Source: Methylobacterium sp. J-026
GTDB taxonomy: Bacteria > Pseudomonadota > Alphaproteobacteria > Rhizobiales > Beijerinckiaceae
Assembly (NCBI RefSeq): GCF_022829585.1
Contig: NZ_JAKSYC010000327.1
Span: 1-64,000 of the forward strand
DNA length: 64,000 nucleotides
Reading direction: 5' to 3'
Every line of letters begins with the position of its first letter. Within the stretch, counting starts at the first letter, position 1. The notes below the pieces were generated by a model that saw nothing but the letters and a program-made list of their open reading frames with translations, was not told the origin of the DNA and did not search any database. Below are positions 17,388-25,542 of the stretch, in pieces. The position numbers were made by a program, and so were the translations under genes.

Positions 17388-18485
17388 ATGGCGAAGCCCG
17401 AGACGGATCGAGATGCCGGGGCGCGCGTGCCGCTGACGCACGAGGCCCGCACGCTCTTCGACGCCCTGCCCACGCCGAGCCTTTTGCTCGACGCGCAAGG
17501 CCACATCCACCACGCCAATCCCGCCGCCGAACGGCTCACGGGCCACCCGGCGGAGGCGCTGGTCCGGCAGGGTCTCCACCTGATCCTGGCCGCCCGTGCG
17601 ACCGCACCCGATCCGGCCCGCGACGGGGACCAGGTATTTCCGGCGGCACATGCCGACGGGACGAGCTTCTGGGCCTGCCTCACCACGGCGCCTCTGCCCG
17701 GTACGACCGAACGGATCGGCCAGCTCATCGACATCACGGCGCGCCGGGAGGCGGAGGGGGCGCTCGCCCTGTCCCGGCAGCGCGAGGCGCTGGGCCTGCT
17801 GACCAACAGCGTCGCGCACGAGTTCAACAACTTCCTCCAGATCCTGATCGGCTACATCGACGGCCTGAAGCGCCGGCTCGGCGACCGCCAGGAACCGTTC
17901 ATCCAGCGGGCGATCTCCCGCTCGGCCGACGCGACCGAGCGGGCCGCCATCCTGACCCGGCAGCTGCTCGCCTATTCCCGCCGCATCGCGCCGGAGGTGC
18001 GCGCGGTCGATCTCGACGCCATCGTGGCGGATCTCGCGGACCGCATCGGGTCCGATCTACCCTCCGGGGTCCGCCTGACCGTGACGGCCACGCCCGGCCT
18101 GCCGCGGGCGATCAGCAACCCGACGCAGATCGAGTTCGCCGTCCGGCATCTCGTGGCCAATGCCTGCGAGGCGATGCCGTCCGGCGGCATGCTGACGCTG
18201 TCGACCTTCCGGACCGATCCCGGCGACCGCGCGATGCAGGCGCCGGGCGAGGGGAGCGTCGGCATCCTCGTGGGCGATACCGGGCAGGGCATGTCGCCCG
18301 AGATGCTCGCCCGGGCGCTGGCGCCGTTCCAGACCAGCCGCGAGGCAGGGCGCGGCGCCGGCCTCGCGATCGTCCACGGCCTGATGAAACGTCAGAACGG
18401 CACGATCACCCTCGACAGCCGAAGCGGGGAGGGGACCCAGGTCCGGCTGTCGTTCCCGGCGGCGCCGGAGCGCACGCTCCACTGA
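17388..18485 (+). CDS. PAS-domain sensor histidine kinase
   Basis: A 365-residue soluble kinase from ATG 17388 (an upstream in-frame GTG at 17247 would overlap the S24 gene). Residues about 20-130 form a PAS domain (LFDALPTPSLLLDAQGHIHHANPAAERLTG). The dimerisation helix carries the phospho-acceptor in NSVAHEFNNFLQILIGY. The ATPase domain has the N box HLVANACEAMPSGG, the G1 box GDTGQGMSPEM and the G2 box GRGAGLAIVHGLM. It has no membrane helices and no receiver domain, and no response regulator gene adjoins it, so it is an orphan kinase with unknown partner and signal. Confidence 0.9.
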   Translation: MAKPETDRDAGARVPLTHEARTLFDALPTPSLLLDAQGHIHHANPAAERLTGHPAEALVRQGLHLILAARATAPDPARDGDQVFPAAHADGTSFWACLTTAPLPGTTERIGQLIDITARREAEGALALSRQREALGLLTNSVAHEFNNFLQILIGYIDGLKRRLGDRQEPFIQRAISRSADATERAAILTRQLLAYSRRIAPEVRAVDLDAIVADLADRIGSDLPSGVRLTVTATPGLPRAISNPTQIEFAVRHLVANACEAMPSGGMLTLSTFRTDPGDRAMQAPGEGSVGILVGDTGQGMSPEMLARALAPFQTSREAGRGAGLAIVHGLMKRQNGTITLDSRSGEGTQVRLSFPAAPERTLH

Positions 18486-18601
18486 ATCTGTGGGAAACGG
18501 CATCGCGTGGATCGCGGCCAGGACTAAAACGCGCGGTGGGCCGTTCCCATATTGTTGCTGGCGCTCCGCGCCGTTCAGTTCTCGTCCTCAGAGGCGTGTA
18601 C

Positions 18602-19564
18602 ATGTTGACCCAGATCTCGCGCCGCCGGCGCGTGGCCGCCCTCCTGGCACTGGCCGCGACGCTGACCGTCGCGGCGCCCGCCGCCGAAGCCCGTCCGGGC
18701 GGGGGCGGCTCCATGGGCTCCCGCGGCTCGCGCACCTTCACGGCCCCCTCCGCCACGCCGACGGCACCGGGCGGCGGCATGACGATGCAGCGCTCGCAGA
18801 CGGCGCCGTCCCCCGGCATGGGCAATCCGGGCCTGCAGGCTCCGGGCGCGTCCGGCCGCCGGTTCGGGGGCGGGTTCTTCGCGGGCCTGCTCGGCGCCGG
18901 CCTGATCGGCGCCCTGCTGGGCGGCGGCTTCTTCGGCGGCCTCGGCGGCCTGACCTCGATGATCGGGCTGCTGTTCCAGATCGGGCTCGTCGTCTTCGTG
19001 GTGATGCTGGCCCTGCGCTTCTTCCGCCGCCGGAACGAGCCGGCCGGGGCCGGCGCGCCCTACACGCGCTCGTCCATGGACGGCGCTCAGGGTCCCTCCG
19101 GCCCGATGGGTGGTGCCGGGGCCGGGGGCGGCCTGTTCGGCGGCTCACGCCCCGTGCAGACGCGCCCGGTGCAGGTCAGCCCGGCCGACTATCAGGCGTT
19201 CGAGCGGCTGCTTGCCGATGTCCAGGATGCCTATACCCGCGAGGATCGGGTAACGCTCGGCAATCTGTCGACGCCGGAGATGGTGAGCTACTTCGATGAG
19301 GAGTTGCGCAACAACGCCGCCCGCGGCGTCGTGAACAAGATCTCCGACGTGAAGCTCCTGCAGGGCGACCTGGCAGAGGCCTGGGCCGAGGACCGCACGG
19401 AATACGCCACCGTGGCCATGCGCTACGCCCTCAAGGACGTGATGGTGGAGCGCGGCAGCGGCCGGATCGTGCAGACCGACGCGCCGGAGGTCACGGAACT
19501 GTGGACCTTCCAGCGGCAGCCCGGCCGTGGCTGGGTGCTGTCGGCGATCCAGCAGACCCGCTGA
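18602..19564 (+). CDS. Tim44-like domain exported/membrane protein
   Basis: A 320-residue protein. It begins with a Sec signal peptide (basic RRRR, then LLALAATLTVAAPAAEA), followed by a Gly/Ser/Pro-rich segment, a glycine-rich hydrophobic stretch and transmembrane helix near residues 85-140 (FFAGLLGAGLIGALLGGGFFGG and LLFQIGLVVFVVMLALRFF), and a C-terminal Tim44-like domain from about 195 (DYQAFERLLADVQDAYTRED...SDVKLLQGDLAEAWAED). The C-terminal domain is related to that of mitochondrial Tim44 and to bacterial TimA proteins; its bacterial role is unclear. A strong hairpin follows the gene. Confidence 0.85.
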   Translation: MLTQISRRRRVAALLALAATLTVAAPAAEARPGGGGSMGSRGSRTFTAPSATPTAPGGGMTMQRSQTAPSPGMGNPGLQAPGASGRRFGGGFFAGLLGAGLIGALLGGGFFGGLGGLTSMIGLLFQIGLVVFVVMLALRFFRRRNEPAGAGAPYTRSSMDGAQGPSGPMGGAGAGGGLFGGSRPVQTRPVQVSPADYQAFERLLADVQDAYTREDRVTLGNLSTPEMVSYFDEELRNNAARGVVNKISDVKLLQGDLAEAWAEDRTEYATVAMRYALKDVMVERGSGRIVQTDAPEVTELWTFQRQPGRGWVLSAIQQTR

Positions 19565-19592
19565 CCGCAACCGCGCCCCGGGGGCACATGAT

Positions 19593-20471
19593 TCACGCCG
19601 GCGCCGTCACAGCGGCGCCGGCGTTTCTGTGTGCGTCCCAGAGGTTGGCGAGATCGACGAAGCCTGCCACCGGAATCTCCTCGGCCCGCGCCGTCTCGGC
19701 CAGACCGGCGGCGTCCAGCAGGCGGCTGGCCTCCGGTGTCAGCGCCTTGAGGCTCTGGCGCAGCATCTTGCGACGCTGTCCGAAGGCCGCACGGGTCACC
19801 GCCTCAAGGGCCCCGGCCCGGCAGGGCAGGGGACACGCCCGCGGTACCAGCCGGACCACGCTCGACGTGACCTTGGGTGGCGGCACGAAGGCCGAGGGGC
19901 TCACGTCAAACAGGATCTCGGCCTCGGTGCGCCAGCCGCAGAGGACGCCGAGGCGGCCGTAATCGGCCCGCTCCTCCGGCCCGGCCACAATCCGCTCGGC
20001 CACCTCGCGCTGGAACATCAGCACCGCCTGATCCCACCAGGGCGGCCAGACTTCGCCGTCGAGCCAGCCGGTGAGCAACGCCGTCCCGACATTGTAGGGC
20101 AGGTTGGCGACGATCCGCGCCGGCCCGGACCCCACGAGGGGCCGCGGATCGAAGGCGAGGGCGTCGGCATCGACGACGTCGAGGCGGCCGGGATAGTGGG
20201 CGGCGATCTCGGCGAGCGCCGGCAGGGCGCGGGCATCGCGCTCGATCGCCACGACCCGGGCGGCCCCCTCGGCCAGCAGCGCCCGGGTCAGGCCGCCCGG
20301 GCCGGGGCCGACCTCCACCACCGTCACGCCGTCGAGGGGCCCCGCGGCGCGGGCGATCCGGCCGGTGAGATTGAGGTCGTACAGGAAGTTCTGGCCGAGC
20401 GCCTTGCGGGGCTCCAGCCCGTGCCGGGCGACGACATCACGGAGCGGCGGAAGACCGTCCCCGGCGCTCAC
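19593..20471 (-). CDS. rsmA: 16S rRNA (A1518/A1519-N6)-dimethyltransferase RsmA (KsgA)
   Basis: Dimethylates two adjacent adenosines in the 3'-terminal helix of 16S rRNA late in 30S assembly. The 292-residue product has the SAM-binding motif VVEVGPGPGGLTRALL, the catalytic NLPYNVGTALL (motif IV) and FQREVAERI, matching the family in order and length; QNFLYDLNLTGRIARAAG is the N-terminal substrate region. It starts at GTG 20471, overlapping the stop of pdxA by four bases (GTGA), so the two genes are coupled. pdxA-rsmA pairing is conserved in proteobacteria. Its 3' end forms one arm of the hairpin that terminates the convergent Tim44-like gene. Confidence 0.97.
   Translation of the reverse strand: MSAGDGLPPLRDVVARHGLEPRKALGQNFLYDLNLTGRIARAAGPLDGVTVVEVGPGPGGLTRALLAEGAARVVAIERDARALPALAEIAAHYPGRLDVVDADALAFDPRPLVGSGPARIVANLPYNVGTALLTGWLDGEVWPPWWDQAVLMFQREVAERIVAGPEERADYGRLGVLCGWRTEAEILFDVSPSAFVPPPKVTSSVVRLVPRACPLPCRAGALEAVTRAAFGQRRKMLRQSLKALTPEASRLLDAAGLAETARAEEIPVAGFVDLANLWDAHRNAGAAVTAPA
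19595..19628 (+). terminator. Rho-independent terminator of the Tim44-like gene
   Basis: A perfect 12-base-pair GC-rich stem (19595-19606 with 19613-19624, loop TCACAG) is followed by TTTCTGT. It begins 31 bases after the Tim44-like stop and overlaps the last codons of convergent rsmA, so it may also slow opposing transcription. Confidence 0.7.
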
Positions 20472-21583
20472 AGCTCGTCCTCGGGTTCGAAGTGCCGGGC
20501 ACCCGGGGACCGGGGCCGACCGGCATAGATGCTGAACGGGATGATTTCGGCGCCGTCGGACGCCTGCGCGCGACCGGTTGCGTTGGCGGCAAGCTGCGCG
20601 GCGAGGCGCAGGGCCGCCATCAGGCTGTCGGCCCGCGCGATGCCCTGGCCGGCGATGTCGAAGGCGGTGCCGTGGTCCGGCGAGGTTCGCACGAAGGGCA
20701 GCCCGAGGGTGACGTTGACGCCGTCGTCGAACGCGATGGTCTTGATCGGGATCAGGGCCTGATCGTGGGTCGGCGCCAGGGCGACGTCATAGGTCGCGCG
20801 GGCGCGGGCGTGGAACAGCGTGTCGGCGGGCAGGGGCCCGCGGATGTCGATGCCGGCGGCGCGCAGGCGGGCCACCGCGGGGGCGAGCACATCCCGGTCC
20901 TCATGGCCGATCGTGCCGGCCTCGCCCGCATGGGGATTCAGGCCGGCCAGGACGAGGCGCGGCTCGGGCAGGCCGAATCTTTGCCGCAGGTCCCGGGCGA
21001 CGATGGTGGCGGTCTCCTCCACCAGTTCCTGTGTGAGGAGGCGGGGGACGTCCTTGAGGGGCACGTGGATCGTCACCGGCACCACGGCGAGGTCGGCGCT
21101 CCAGATCATCATCACCGGCCGCGGCGGCGTGAGGCCGGGGGGCACCGCGAGGGCGGCCAGGAACTCGGTGTGGCCCGGATGGGCGAACCCGGCCCGGGTC
21201 AGCACGAACTTGGCGATCGGATTCGTTACCACGGCGCTGGCACGCCCGGCCTTCACGAAGCCCACCGCAGCGGTGATCGACTCGATGGTGGCGCCGGCAT
21301 TCACCGTATCCGGCACGCCGGGCTCGGCGGCGACGAGGGCGCCGCTCGGAAGCGGCACCACCGGCAAGGCGCGGGGAAACACCTCCGCGGCGGTCTCGGG
21401 ATCGACTTCGGCCACGGGAACGAGGCGTCCGAGACGGTTGGCCAGGCGCTCGATGAAGGCCGGATCGCCCACCAGGAAGAAGGGCGGCAGCGGATCCGCG
21501 CCGCCGCGCCCGAGCCAGGCGCTGAGCGCCAGTTCCGGACCGATCCCGGCGGGGTCTCCGAGGGTGAGGGCAAGCGGCGGCAT
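20468..21583 (-). CDS. pdxA: 4-hydroxythreonine-4-phosphate dehydrogenase PdxA
   Basis: NAD-dependent oxidation of 4-phosphohydroxy-L-threonine in pyridoxal phosphate synthesis. The 371-residue product begins MPPLALTLGDPAGIGPE, the family N-terminus, and continues with VTNPIAKFVL, the metal-ligand region GHTEFLA, VTIHVPLKDVP, LAGLNPHAGEAGTIGHED and a C-terminal FVRTSPDHGTAFDIAG with the catalytic-region His and Asp. The tail after residue 335 (GRAQASDGAEIIPFSIYAGRP...) is longer than usual. An in-frame extension upstream of 21583 was rejected as non-homologous. The gene precedes rsmA with a GTGA overlap. Normally surA lies upstream; here a 206-base gap with a palindromic repeat separates pdxA from lptD. 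Confidence 0.97.
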   Translation of the reverse strand: MPPLALTLGDPAGIGPELALSAWLGRGGADPLPPFFLVGDPAFIERLANRLGRLVPVAEVDPETAAEVFPRALPVVPLPSGALVAAEPGVPDTVNAGATIESITAAVGFVKAGRASAVVTNPIAKFVLTRAGFAHPGHTEFLAALAVPPGLTPPRPVMMIWSADLAVVPVTIHVPLKDVPRLLTQELVEETATIVARDLRQRFGLPEPRLVLAGLNPHAGEAGTIGHEDRDVLAPAVARLRAAGIDIRGPLPADTLFHARARATYDVALAPTHDQALIPIKTIAFDDGVNVTLGLPFVRTSPDHGTAFDIAGQGIARADSLMAALRLAAQLAANATGRAQASDGAEIIPFSIYAGRPRSPGARHFEPEDEL

Positions 21584-21671
21584 GGACGGTCTATAGCGCC
21601 GGCGCGGCGTAGGCGCACCCGCGCTGTGAAGTTCCCACTTCTCCATTTGAGGAGGCCGGATCCGCGCGGTT

Positions 21672-21702
21672 CTCCCTCCCCCCCTCTCCGGGGGAGGGAG
21701 GG
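21672..21702. repeat. GC-rich palindromic repeat between lptD and pdxA
   Basis: A hairpin of C-rich and G-rich arms (CTCCCTCCCC... / GGGGGAGGGAGG) nearly identical in sequence to the two hairpins that flank the insertion in the helicase gene (6801-6824, 6949-6972). It lies in the 206-base gap between lptD and pdxA. It is probably a dispersed intergenic palindrome and might act as a processing or termination site. Confidence 0.65.
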
Positions 21703-21789
21703 CGCGTGCCAGCTCCGCGGTGCCATACCCGGCGACCCGACTATGATCCCAACCGCGATGGGTAAAGCCGCAAGCCGATCCGCGGAACG

Positions 21790-24381
21790 TCACCGCACCG
21801 AGGCGATGCCGTCCGCCGTGGTCGCCGTGCCGACGTTCTGGCGCAGATCCGCCTCGCCGAGCGTCTTCAGCTCGACCCGCAGCAGCACCGTCTGGTTGCG
21901 CTCGCGCACGCCCGTGGCGGTGGCGATCGGCGAGTTGATGTAGTTCAGCGAGACGGTGGTGCACTCGTCCTGATAACCGCCGCCGAAGCTCGCCCCCGAG
22001 AGGTAGAACCGTCCCGGATTCTGGTAGACCGGCACGGTCCCGACCGAGTTGGCCAAGTAGGAGGTCAGCGCGTCCTGATAGGTGTTGCGCACGTCGAGAT
22101 AGTGCGTGAGGTCGACCAGCAGCGAGCCCGAGATGAACCAGTTCGGCGTGATGTTGTAGGTGGCGGTGGCGGTGATGCCCTCGCGGTAATGGCTGTAGCC
22201 CAGCAGCGGCTGCGCCTCGTAGTAGGAGTAGAAGGCCGACAGGGTCAGCGGCAGGAACGGCGCGAACCGTGCCGTCGCGCCGGTCTCGAACCGCGCCACG
22301 TGGAAGTCAGCCTGGTTGAAGCGGGCGCGGGTGATGAAGGTGATGTTCTGGTTGGGCGAGACCTGGAACCGCCCCACGAAATCCGACCGCTGGGTCTCCA
22401 GTCCGGAATCGAGGCCGACATCGGCGATGTCTCCGCGGCGGAACGAGTTGACGCCGGCGAGCTGGATCGACTCGCCGAACAGGACGTTCGCGTACCAGCC
22501 CGACGGCGTCACGACCGAGTACTGGCCGCCGAGATTGGTGCGCACGCCGCCCTCGACCCGGTCGTAGCCCGAGAACTTGTCCCACTCGAACAGCGACGTG
22601 TCATCGAAGACGAGGCTCTGCGCGTCCTCGTTGGGCAGGTGGCCGATCCGCGTCTCGGACGGGCGCGCGATGATCTGGCCGATCGGCTCCAGGGTATGGA
22701 CGCCGAGCGCGCCAAAATTGGCGACGAACGGATACCGGTAGTCCAGGCCGATCGCGGGCATCACCCGGCCGGCCAATCCCTGATCGACGTGCGCGATCTG
22801 TGGGACGAGGTCGTTCTGGTAGCCCGAGAAGCTCGTGCTGTTGAAGAACGCGTCGGTGCGCAGATAGGCGAAGGGCGTGAACTTCTGACCCATGTCGTCG
22901 ATGAAGCTGCGCCGCCAGGAGAGTTCCGCCGAGGCGCGGGTGTTGTTGCCGGCGAGCCCCTGGATCGCGCAGGTCCCGCGCTGGAACACCGTGCAGGTCT
23001 GATAGAGCGGGAAGCTCACGCCGTTCACGCTCGGCGAGAACAGGTAGCTCGCGGTGCGCGGCAGGCCCTGATACTGGGTCGTCTCGCGGTTCAGGCTGGT
23101 GATGTTGGCCTGGAAGCGCACCTCGCCACCGATCTCCGCGGGGCCGTTGATGCGCTTGTCGTAGTCGATGACCGGCGCGACGATCGGCTGCTGCTTCTGC
23201 CAGTCGAAGCTCGACAGTCCCTTGAAGTAGTAGCCCCGCGCCTCGAACCACGAGCGGTCGCCCTGGCCGATCAGGTAGCCGGTCGAGGTCGCCTCACGGA
23301 AATAATCCGTGGTGATGTTCTGGTTGCGGATCCGGTAATTGTCGAGGAACCACTTGTCGGTGACGCCGACGACGTCCCAGCCGGTGCGCCAGCGCTCATT
23401 GATGTAGAACCGGCCCTGCGATTCAACCGAGCCGCGGAAGTCGCGCTCGCCGGCCCCGAGGGGGCTCGGCAGGAAGGCCGAGGGCGTGGTCTGCGAGATG
23501 CCTGACAGGCGCAGGTTGTAGAAGCCGTTGTCGATCCGCTGGCGGAACTCGCCCTGCGCCAGCACACCCTGGCGGCTGAGCACGGTCGGCGTCAGAGTCA
23601 GGTCGTAGTTGGGTGCGAGATCCACGAAGTAGGGGAGCGACACCCCGCTGCCCAGGGCCGTCGTCGAGATGAAGCGCGGCGTCAGGAAGCCGGTCTTGCG
23701 CTTCACTGTGGGATCGGGCGCCTCGAAATACGGCAGATAGGCAACCGGGATCCCGGCGATTTCAAGGGTCGAATCGTCGAAGTAGACCGTGTGGGTCTCG
23801 TTGTCGTGAATGATCTTCTGCGCCTTGATCTGCCAGAGCGGCGGCGTCTCGGGGTGGTCCTTACAGGGCTCGCAGGCGGTGTAGCTGCCGGACTCGAAGC
23901 TGGTCTGCTCGCCGTTCAGGCGCTCCGCCCGGGGGGCGGAGAAGCGGGTGCGCACCGTCTCGAACTTGCGCTGCACCGTCTGCTGGCCGCGGAAGGCGTC
24001 GACGAAGCCGGTCTTGAAGTCGTCGGTGAGTTCCATGCGCGCGCCGGTCACGACGCCGCCATCGGCTTCGGTGAGGCGGACGTTGCCCTCGGCGAAGACG
24101 CGGCCGGTGTTGCGGTCGTAGCGCACCCGGTCGGCCTGAAGCGTCCGCGGGCCGTAATGCAGCTCGGCGTTGCCCCGGGCGGTCACGGTGCTGTGGTCGT
24201 TGTCGTAGATCAGCTCGTCGGCCTCGACGAGGAGCTTCTCGCCCGGCTTGCCGGTCCTGAGTTCGGGCAAACCCTGGGCATGCGCCGACAGGCCTCCCGC
24301 CAGCGGCGCGGCGAGCGCCAGCATCGCCAGGAGACCTACCTTCCGCAGGATGTCGGTGACCTTACGCAACGCGCGTCCCAA
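21790..24381 (-). CDS. lptD: LPS-assembly protein LptD (outer-membrane translocon)
   Basis: Outer-membrane beta-barrel that inserts lipopolysaccharide into the outer leaflet with LptE. The 863-residue product has a signal peptide (about residues 1-36, LLAMLALAAPLAGGLSAHAQ), an OstA/jellyroll domain (LLVEADELIYDNDHSTVTARGNAELHY...LQADRVRYD...VFAEGNVRLTEADG) and a long barrel ending in alternating hydrophobic strands, the last before the stop being LLRVELKTLGEADL. Motifs YLPYFEAPDPTVKRKTGFLTP and GSVESQGRFYINERW are family typical. It follows lptF and lptG on the same strand, so three transport components are co-transcribed. SurA, its usual neighbour and folding chaperone, is absent. Confidence 0.96.
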   Translation of the reverse strand: MGRALRKVTDILRKVGLLAMLALAAPLAGGLSAHAQGLPELRTGKPGEKLLVEADELIYDNDHSTVTARGNAELHYGPRTLQADRVRYDRNTGRVFAEGNVRLTEADGGVVTGARMELTDDFKTGFVDAFRGQQTVQRKFETVRTRFSAPRAERLNGEQTSFESGSYTACEPCKDHPETPPLWQIKAQKIIHDNETHTVYFDDSTLEIAGIPVAYLPYFEAPDPTVKRKTGFLTPRFISTTALGSGVSLPYFVDLAPNYDLTLTPTVLSRQGVLAQGEFRQRIDNGFYNLRLSGISQTTPSAFLPSPLGAGERDFRGSVESQGRFYINERWRTGWDVVGVTDKWFLDNYRIRNQNITTDYFREATSTGYLIGQGDRSWFEARGYYFKGLSSFDWQKQQPIVAPVIDYDKRINGPAEIGGEVRFQANITSLNRETTQYQGLPRTASYLFSPSVNGVSFPLYQTCTVFQRGTCAIQGLAGNNTRASAELSWRRSFIDDMGQKFTPFAYLRTDAFFNSTSFSGYQNDLVPQIAHVDQGLAGRVMPAIGLDYRYPFVANFGALGVHTLEPIGQIIARPSETRIGHLPNEDAQSLVFDDTSLFEWDKFSGYDRVEGGVRTNLGGQYSVVTPSGWYANVLFGESIQLAGVNSFRRGDIADVGLDSGLETQRSDFVGRFQVSPNQNITFITRARFNQADFHVARFETGATARFAPFLPLTLSAFYSYYEAQPLLGYSHYREGITATATYNITPNWFISGSLLVDLTHYLDVRNTYQDALTSYLANSVGTVPVYQNPGRFYLSGASFGGGYQDECTTVSLNYINSPIATATGVRERNQTVLLRVELKTLGEADLRQNVGTATTADGIASVR

Positions 24382-24446
24382 CCCCTGTGACGTCTGCCGC
24401 CACCAACCTCACCACCGGTCTCCCTGCCCGCGACGGATCGCGGGTG

Positions 24447-25538
24447 TCAGCCGTCTTCCTGGTACAGAAGCGTGAGCGTACCGAGAAGACTGCCTACCAC
24501 GGCGGGGAACCACGCCGCCACCGGTGCGGCCACGAGTCCGGACGCGCCGAGCCCCTCCATGACCTGTCGGATCACGTAGAGGGCGAAGCCGGCCGCGACG
24601 CCACCGAGGACGAGTTTGCCAACACCACCAAAGCGGAAGAACCGTAAGGAAACGGTTGCCGCGACGATGACCATGGCCACGAACAAGACCGGTCTTGCCC
24701 ACAGGACATCGTACTGGAGACGGTATCGCGTGGCGTCCAAACCGGCCCGTTCGGTCCGTGCGATGGTTGTGGGAAGTTGCCAGAAAGGCACAGATTCCGG
24801 GGGGGTGAAGCGCTGCCGCACCTGTCCGGGGTCGAGATTCGAGGCGATCAGGTAGGTGTCGAACGACTCGGGCGGTGCGTCCGGCGTCAGAACCCGCACA
24901 TCCGAGAGCTCCCAGTAGCCGTCGTGGAGCGCGGCCCGGGCGGCCACGAGCTGGTCGACGAACTTGCCGGCATCGTCGAAGGCGAAGACCGACACACCGG
25001 AGAGGGTCGTGGTGCCCTCGATGGCGGTCTCGGCGCGCAGGATCGCCTCGCCGTCGATGCCCTTCTGGCGGATCCAGAGGTCCTTGCCCGAACTCGCCTT
25101 GGTCGCCTTCGCGAAGATCCGGGCCTCGATCTCGGTGGAGCGCTGCTTCAGCAGCGCCGAGACGGGGTTGTAGATCCCGACCGCGGCGGCCCCAAGGGCC
25201 AGAGCCACGAAGATCCCGGGCTGGAGGAACTGCCACGCGGAGATCCCGGCGGCCCGGGCGACGACCAGTTCCAGCTTGCGCGAGAGCTGGAGCAGCGCCG
25301 CCATGGATCCGAACAGGACCGCGAAGGGCAGCACGCCCTCCGCCACCGCGGGGGTGCGGTACAGGGACAGCTGGGCCATCAGGCCCGTGGAGGCACCCTC
25401 GGCCTCGCCGGCGCGGCGCAGCAGCTCCACGAAGTCCAGCGTGTAGACCAGCGCGAAGACGGTGACGAAGACACCCAGCACCGTGCGGGCGAAGCGGGCG
25501 GCGAAGTACCGCCCCAGGGTCGGACCGATCAGCATCAC
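24447..25538 (-). CDS. lptG: LPS export ABC transporter permease LptG
   Basis: Inner-membrane permease of the LptB2FG complex that extracts LPS from the inner membrane. The 363-residue product has three N-terminal membrane helices (FARTVLGVFVTVFALVYTLDFVELLRR, then PFAVLFGSMAALLQLSRKLELVVARAAGISAWQFLQP), a periplasmic beta-jellyroll domain (about residues 120-260) and three C-terminal helices ending LLGTLTLLYQEDG. The coupling-helix region SRKLELVVARAAG is conserved. It follows lptF by four bases and precedes lptD by 65 bases. Confidence 0.95.
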   Translation of the reverse strand: MMLIGPTLGRYFAARFARTVLGVFVTVFALVYTLDFVELLRRAGEAEGASTGLMAQLSLYRTPAVAEGVLPFAVLFGSMAALLQLSRKLELVVARAAGISAWQFLQPGIFVALALGAAAVGIYNPVSALLKQRSTEIEARIFAKATKASSGKDLWIRQKGIDGEAILRAETAIEGTTTLSGVSVFAFDDAGKFVDQLVAARAALHDGYWELSDVRVLTPDAPPESFDTYLIASNLDPGQVRQRFTPPESVPFWQLPTTIARTERAGLDATRYRLQYDVLWARPVLFVAMVIVAATVSLRFFRFGGVGKLVLGGVAAGFALYVIRQVMEGLGASGLVAAPVAAWFPAVVGSLLGTLTLLYQEDG

Positions 25539-25542
25539 GGGA

